Assembly: GCA_021828405.1 (NCBI GenBank) | Contig: JAKARZ010000028.1 | Coordinates: 1-26,521, forward strand | Direction: 5' to 3' | Length of the DNA stretch: 26,521 bases | Origin: Bacillota bacterium | GTDB taxonomy: Bacteria; Bacillota_E; Sulfobacillia; Sulfobacillales; JAIMBI01 | Shown: piece after piece, positions 22,923 through 26,521 of the stretch | How positions within the stretch are numbered: the stretch's first letter is position 1 | How the letters are laid out: every line of letters begins with the position of its first letter | Notes under the pieces: generated by a model | What the model was told of the DNA's origin: nothing | Seen by the model: only the letters and a program-made list of their open reading frames with translations | The model's database searches: none | Made by a program: the position numbers and the translations under genes

Positions 22923-25900
22923 GTGGCCAGCCGAGTGAGTTCAACGAGCCCCATGCGCCCCACCGGCGCTGCGTCGCGTGTCCAAGAACCCCTCGCTATT
23001 CCTGACGGGGCGCCGGATCGCCAAGAGAATGGCGGCCGGATCCCTGATTTGGTCACGGTGATCGTGCCGTGCTACAACCAGGGGCACTTCCTCGGGGAAT
23101 GCCTTCGGTCGGTGGCGGCCCAGGAGTATCCCGCCATCGAGACGATCGTGGTGGACGATGGGTCGGACCAGGCCACCAAGGCGGCGATTGGAGCGGCGGC
23201 CGCCTCGTTTCCGTTCACCCTCATCACCCAAGAAAACCGAGGCTTGTCCGCCGCGCGCAACGCGGGACTCGCACGGGCTCGGGGCCGCTTCGTGCTGCCG
23301 CTGGACGCCGACAACCGGCTCGCCCCCGACGCGGTGAGTCAATTGGTGTCCACGTTTTGGGCGCGCCACCGAGAGGACGACCGGGTGGCGTATGTGTATC
23401 AGGACAAAGTGTGGTTTGGGGCCGAGGACGGCTGGGTGCCGCACAGTGAGTACAACCTCTATGTCCTGATGCAGGACAACTTCAGCGACGCGTGCGCCCT
23501 GATTGACCGTGAGGTGCTGGCGGCACACCACCTCGCCTACGACGAAGGGATGCGCGCGGGCTACGAGGACTGGGAGTTGTTCCTCCGACTGGGCGTCCAC
23601 GACCAGATTGGGACTAGGCTGGCGGGCCGCACGTTTTTCTATCGGCGCTGGGGCTTTTCCATGGTCAATTGGGCCGACGAGCAGCGGGACGACTTAAAGA
23701 CGTACATTCGGCGCCAGGAAGGCGCTTTGTACTTCCCCCCGGTGGCGTCGGGCGTGAAGCGCGCGTGGGCGCCCGGCGTCACGGTGCTCCTGGCCGATCC
23801 GGTGCCGCTCACGGCCCAAACCTTGCAGGACCGGGATGCGCGGCTGGCGCGCACCGAAAACGACATGATGGCGGCCCTGCCGCAGGTGCGCGGCAAGTAC
23901 TGGTGTTTGGTGGTGCCGGGACAGGAGGGGATGCTGGCCGAGGACCCGGCGCTCTTGCACAAGCTGGTGGGATTTCTCGAGCATCAGCCCCAGTTCAGCG
24001 GCATCCGGGTTGTGCAGGGCGACACCGTGGTGGCGCGCCTGGTCCATGCCCGCCGGCTCTTGGAGGAGCGGCCTGCGCTCGAGTCCCCGACGTACGCCGC
24101 GCTGGATCGTGCTTTGAACCTGGTGTTTCCCGTCCCAACCTGGGACGTCGACCGCCAGACGTGGGTGGCGGATCGGGAGGCGCCTGTCGCGGTGCCCGAT
24201 GACACCAAGCCCCGGCGGTGGGCCCGCTGGCTGAAAGACGTGGGCAAGCGGCAGGTGGCCCCGCGCATCGGGTTTGAGCGGGCGGCGGGCATCTATTTTC
24301 ATCAGCGGCAGGTTTTTCTCCTGATGCGGCGGCGGCGCCGGCAACTGACCGTGCCGGTGCTGTCCGAAGCGTCCGTCGCCCCAAAAGGTTTGGGTTTCGG
24401 ACTGGTGTCCCCGGCGGCCCAGGAGGCGGGCCACCAGGTGGAGGTGGGATTTCGCCACTGGCTGCCGATAAATCCCGACGCCCGGCCGCCGATGAACCCG
24501 CCGCTGAAGCCGGCGGTGCTCCACCGCTATCGGCACGCGGCCCCCGAATTAACCAACGCCTCGGCCGGCGTCCCACCCCGTGCCGCAAGCCCGGCTCCGT
24601 CGGGGGGATGCGCCTTGGTGCTGGGTCACGATGACGAGGCTGTCCGTGGCCTCGTGGCCGACGGCTACAAGGTCACGGTGGCCGATTTGTCGCTGGCGGC
24701 GCTGAATTCGGCCCGGCAAGCCCTGGGGGTGGATGTGCGCGACCTGGCGTTCTGGACCCCGTCCCCCCTCTTTGACGGCGTGGTCGTGACCGACAGCCTG
24801 CGAGGTGTGCTGGGGCAGGAAGCGGATCGGCTGGCGCATGCGGCCATGAAGCCGCACGCCTGGGGCGTCGGGGTCGTGGGGCGGCGCCACCCACCGCGTG
24901 TGCTGGTGGTGGCGCCGTGCTTGGTCACCGGTGGGGCGGACCGCGCCCTCCTGGACCTGCTGCCGGTGCTGACCGGTGCACCCTTTGAGGTGTATCTGGC
25001 CACCACGGAGCCATCGCAGAACCCCTGGCTTCGGCATGCCCTCCCGTATGTCAAAGAATATTGGGATGTGGGCGCGCTCGCCCCCACGGATGCGGACCGG
25101 GTGGCGCTCTTGGTGGCGCTCACGCGCCGCTGGAACATCGACGCGGTGTACATCATGCATTCGCGCGTGGGCTTTGACGCGCTGCCGTACCTGCGCCGCC
25201 AACGGCGGGTGCCGGTGGTGGCGCAGTTTCACCTCGAAGAGCCGGTGGGCCACGGCGGGTGGGTGTTTTACGGGCTCAGCCGCTATGGAAATCTCATCGA
25301 CCGCATCGTCACGGTGTCGCATCAGTTGGCGGAGCGGGTCGAAACCGCGTACTATGCGCCCGCCGACAAAATTCGCACCATCCACCTGGGCGTGCCGGTC
25401 CCGGACGCCGTGCCCGCCCCGCCCCCGGCGGACCGCTTGCAGGTGCTGTATCCGGCCCGCCTGGCCGAACAAAAGGCGCCGCTCACGCTGGTGGCCATCG
25501 CGAGGGTCCTAAAGGCGCAACAGGTGCCGCTCACGATTCACGTGCTGGGCAATGGGCCGCTCGCGGCACCTTTGGCCGCGGCGGTGGCCCGAGAGCACCT
25601 GGACCCCTGGATCTCCTTGCACGACTTTGCCCCCAAGGCGGCCATGACCAATTGGTACGCCCGCACCCACGCGACGCTTCTCACCAGCGCCTGGGAAGGT
25701 TTGCCGCTGGTGCTGCTGGAATCGCTGGCGCATGGCCGCCCGGTGATGGCGCCCGACGTCGGCGCCGTGCGCGAGATTGTGGGACCGGACACCGGGGCGC
25801 TGGTGTCGAATCCTGACCGCGTCCCGGAGTACGTCGACACGCTCACCCGCTGGGCGGCCGACCCCTCGCAGTTGACAGCCCTCGGTCTCGCCGGTCGGCG

Positions 25901-25973
25901 CCGCGTGCAGGCGGAATTCAACCCCGACGAGACCGACCGTGAATATGTCGCGCTATTCCACGAACTCTGGTAA
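22923..25973 (+). CDS. Large glycosyltransferase: GT2, methyltransferase-like, GT4
   Basis: 1016 residues from GTG 22923. Residues 44-300 are a GT2 domain: VTVIVPCYNQGHFLGECLRS (44-63), VVDDGSDQ (76-83), GLSAARNAGLARARGRFVLP, metal-binding LDADN (near 127-131) and GYEDWELFLRLG (near 214-225). Residues about 300-555 are a linker region with no family I recognise (MMAALPQVRGKYWCLVVPG…). Residues 563-650 read like a Rossmann methyltransferase core (CALVLGHDDEAV, then VTVADLSLAALNSAR at 584-598, then FDGVVVTDSL near 617) but lack the glycine loop of motif I. Residues 658-1016 are GT4: VLVVAPCLVTGGADRALLDLL, SRVGFDALPYL, VTVSHQLAERV, YPARLAEQKAPLTL, and the E-x7-E pair Glu925/Glu933 in WEGLPLVLLESLAHG. 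It likely adds two sugars to the glycan. Last gene of the plus-strand operon, 57 bases after the GT2 gene. Confidence 0.83.
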   Translation: MASRVSSTSPMRPTGAASRVQEPLAIPDGAPDRQENGGRIPDLVTVIVPCYNQGHFLGECLRSVAAQEYPAIETIVVDDGSDQATKAAIGAAAASFPFTLITQENRGLSAARNAGLARARGRFVLPLDADNRLAPDAVSQLVSTFWARHREDDRVAYVYQDKVWFGAEDGWVPHSEYNLYVLMQDNFSDACALIDREVLAAHHLAYDEGMRAGYEDWELFLRLGVHDQIGTRLAGRTFFYRRWGFSMVNWADEQRDDLKTYIRRQEGALYFPPVASGVKRAWAPGVTVLLADPVPLTAQTLQDRDARLARTENDMMAALPQVRGKYWCLVVPGQEGMLAEDPALLHKLVGFLEHQPQFSGIRVVQGDTVVARLVHARRLLEERPALESPTYAALDRALNLVFPVPTWDVDRQTWVADREAPVAVPDDTKPRRWARWLKDVGKRQVAPRIGFERAAGIYFHQRQVFLLMRRRRRQLTVPVLSEASVAPKGLGFGLVSPAAQEAGHQVEVGFRHWLPINPDARPPMNPPLKPAVLHRYRHAAPELTNASAGVPPRAASPAPSGGCALVLGHDDEAVRGLVADGYKVTVADLSLAALNSARQALGVDVRDLAFWTPSPLFDGVVVTDSLRGVLGQEADRLAHAAMKPHAWGVGVVGRRHPPRVLVVAPCLVTGGADRALLDLLPVLTGAPFEVYLATTEPSQNPWLRHALPYVKEYWDVGALAPTDADRVALLVALTRRWNIDAVYIMHSRVGFDALPYLRRQRRVPVVAQFHLEEPVGHGGWVFYGLSRYGNLIDRIVTVSHQLAERVETAYYAPADKIRTIHLGVPVPDAVPAPPPADRLQVLYPARLAEQKAPLTLVAIARVLKAQQVPLTIHVLGNGPLAAPLAAAVAREHLDPWISLHDFAPKAAMTNWYARTHATLLTSAWEGLPLVLLESLAHGRPVMAPDVGAVREIVGPDTGALVSNPDRVPEYVDTLTRWAADPSQLTALGLAGRRRVQAEFNPDETDREYVALFHELW

Positions 25974-26375
25974 CGGCCCGAAAACAGGGCTTCCAACCCT
26001 GCCATGCCGGGGGGATCATTACCGAAAGCCGGGGCTAACCACAAATTCTGCGCGCGGGAGCAGGATTTTGGGAACCGGCGTGGTATTATGCCTGCGGAAG
26101 CAGTGGACCTGCCTCCGTGTCTGCCGTGAATCAGCAGGCATTTGGGAAACCGGCGCGTTTGCCCAGACCCCCCAATCGGTGGGGAAGCGGACGAACGTTG
26201 TCAATGTCGGAAGAATGTTTGATCCGGATTCCTGGCGGCAAGCAAGGAGAGCAGAGAGCTGCTGAAGGGCTGGGGGATGAGGGCCACGCCCGATCCCACG
26301 GCCACAGGCCAGAGGCTCTGCCAGGGCAGGTTGGTTGCGGGACCGAGAAGGTCTCCAGAGGAGGGTATCTAACTA
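25974..26375 (+). other. Intergenic region with repeated stem-associated motif (candidate structured leader)
   Basis: 402 bases without a supported gene. It begins with a small hairpin, CAGGG (25985-25989) / CCCTG (25997-26001), possibly the weak end of the glycan operon. A motif ending in TTTGGGAACCGGCG occurs at 26059-26080 and again, with one added A, at 26133-26155. Each copy is the right arm of a stem: AAATTCTGC (26043-26051) with GCAGGATTT (26060-26068, one G-U pair), and TGCCTGC (26089-26095) with GCAGGCA (26134-26140). CCCC/GGGG around AATCGGT (26170-26184) could form another stem. TGGTATTAT (26081-26089) resembles an extended -10. No known riboswitch was matched, though c-di-AMP, c-di-GMP and cobalamin types were considered. 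Confidence 0.45.
26357..26365 (+). promoter_or_regulatory. Ribosome binding site of the right-edge gene
   Basis: AGAGGAGGG ends ten bases before GTG 26376. It supports that start over the internal ATG at 26418, which has no site. Confidence 0.6.
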
Positions 26376-26521
26376 GTGGATCACGCGAGAAGGCGCAAGG
26401 TATTCACCGGCCTCACCATGGCCTCATCGTTGGCGTGGATGTCGATTTTGCCCGCCACGGCTGTTTTCGCGCAGAGCACCCCCACGGTCACCCCCGGCTC
26501 GGTGAATTTGTCTGGCCCCAT
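26376..26521 (+). CDS. Secreted protein, N-terminal part only (cut by right edge)
   Basis: 48 residues are visible from GTG 26376. They form a clear export signal: a basic start (DHARRRK), a hydrophobic core (about 9-29, VFTGLTMASSLAWMSILPATA) and a likely signal peptidase site after VFA (30-32), followed by QSTPTVTPGSVNLSGP. The mature start is Thr/Pro/Ser-rich, as in secreted wall or S-layer-type proteins with beta-sandwich domains. Nothing more can be said of its function. A strong ribosome binding site and a long, apparently structured leader precede it. Confidence 0.65.
   Translation, partial: MDHARRRKVFTGLTMASSLAWMSILPATAVFAQSTPTVTPGSVNLSGP

Noticed and set aside
22907..23005. Short open frame (about 32 codons) beginning at ATG 22907
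   Set aside because: It overlaps the start of the large glycosyltransferase in another frame, and the AAGGA box inside it serves the GTG at 22923. A leader peptide is possible but unsupported.
25974..26375. Known riboswitch (c-di-AMP ydaO type, c-di-GMP, cobalamin)
   Set aside because: Fragments such as GGGGCTAACC and GGGAACCGG recall parts of these classes, but the conserved blocks do not occur in the right order.
1..26521. CRISPR arrays, tRNA or rRNA genes
   Set aside because: No regularly spaced repeats of CRISPR type and no tRNA or rRNA signature were seen; the tandem repeats found are short and adjacent without spacers.

Overview
The window is high-GC bacterial DNA with dense, mostly tight gene packing. 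It looks like a Gram-positive, probably high-GC Bacillota: there are strong AGGAGG-type ribosome binding sites, sigma-A-like promoters, a lipoprotein, a peptidoglycan-binding glycosidase, a DUF402 protein and an aromatic-acid-exporter-type FUSC protein, and no lipid A genes. This is inference; Chloroflexota or Actinomycetota cannot be excluded. All calls come from reading the sequence and its translations by eye.

Layout. (1) 1-1109, minus: a broken transposase gene of the DUF4338 (DruA-like) plus ISAs1-type kind, running off the left edge. (2) 1312-3388: a DUF402 protein with an unusual C-terminal extension (minus), divergent from a FUSC/aromatic acid exporter-like membrane protein (plus). 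(3) 3546-6728, minus: a secreted GH18-type cell-wall glycosidase with a peptidoglycan-binding domain nested in the catalytic domain, followed by a lipoprotein with a Gly/Thr/Ser/Asn-rich linker. (4) 7038-9152, plus: a GT2 glycosyltransferase that appears leaderless, then an NAD-dependent sugar-nucleotide epimerase. (5) 9237-11652, minus: UDP-glucose 6-dehydrogenase followed by a membrane-associated GT2. (6) 11936-12130, plus: a small unknown basic helical protein with a good promoter and ribosome binding site. (7) 12133-18122, minus: a five-gene operon (GT4, GT4, O-antigen-ligase/polymerase-like membrane protein, GT4, GT4), mostly coupled by overlapping stop and start codons. (8) 18509-25973, plus: a divergent four-gene operon with a methyltransferase carrying a C-terminal coiled coil, a GT4-GT2 fusion, a GT2, and a 1016-residue GT2 / methyltransferase-like / GT4 protein. 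(9) 25974-26375: a structured-looking leader with a repeated motif, then the start of a secreted protein cut by the right edge.

Together, regions 4 to 8 look like a surface polysaccharide or glycoprotein-glycan locus. UDP-glucuronate is made by the dehydrogenase and another sugar nucleotide is probably interconverted by the epimerase. At least nine glycosyltransferase polypeptides (eleven catalytic-type domains) would assemble the glycan, and the Wzy/WaaL-type membrane protein would polymerise or transfer it. The methyltransferase with its coiled coil is a candidate for end-capping and length control. No flippase, ABC exporter or priming phosphoglycosyltransferase is visible, so the locus probably extends outside the window or uses genes elsewhere.
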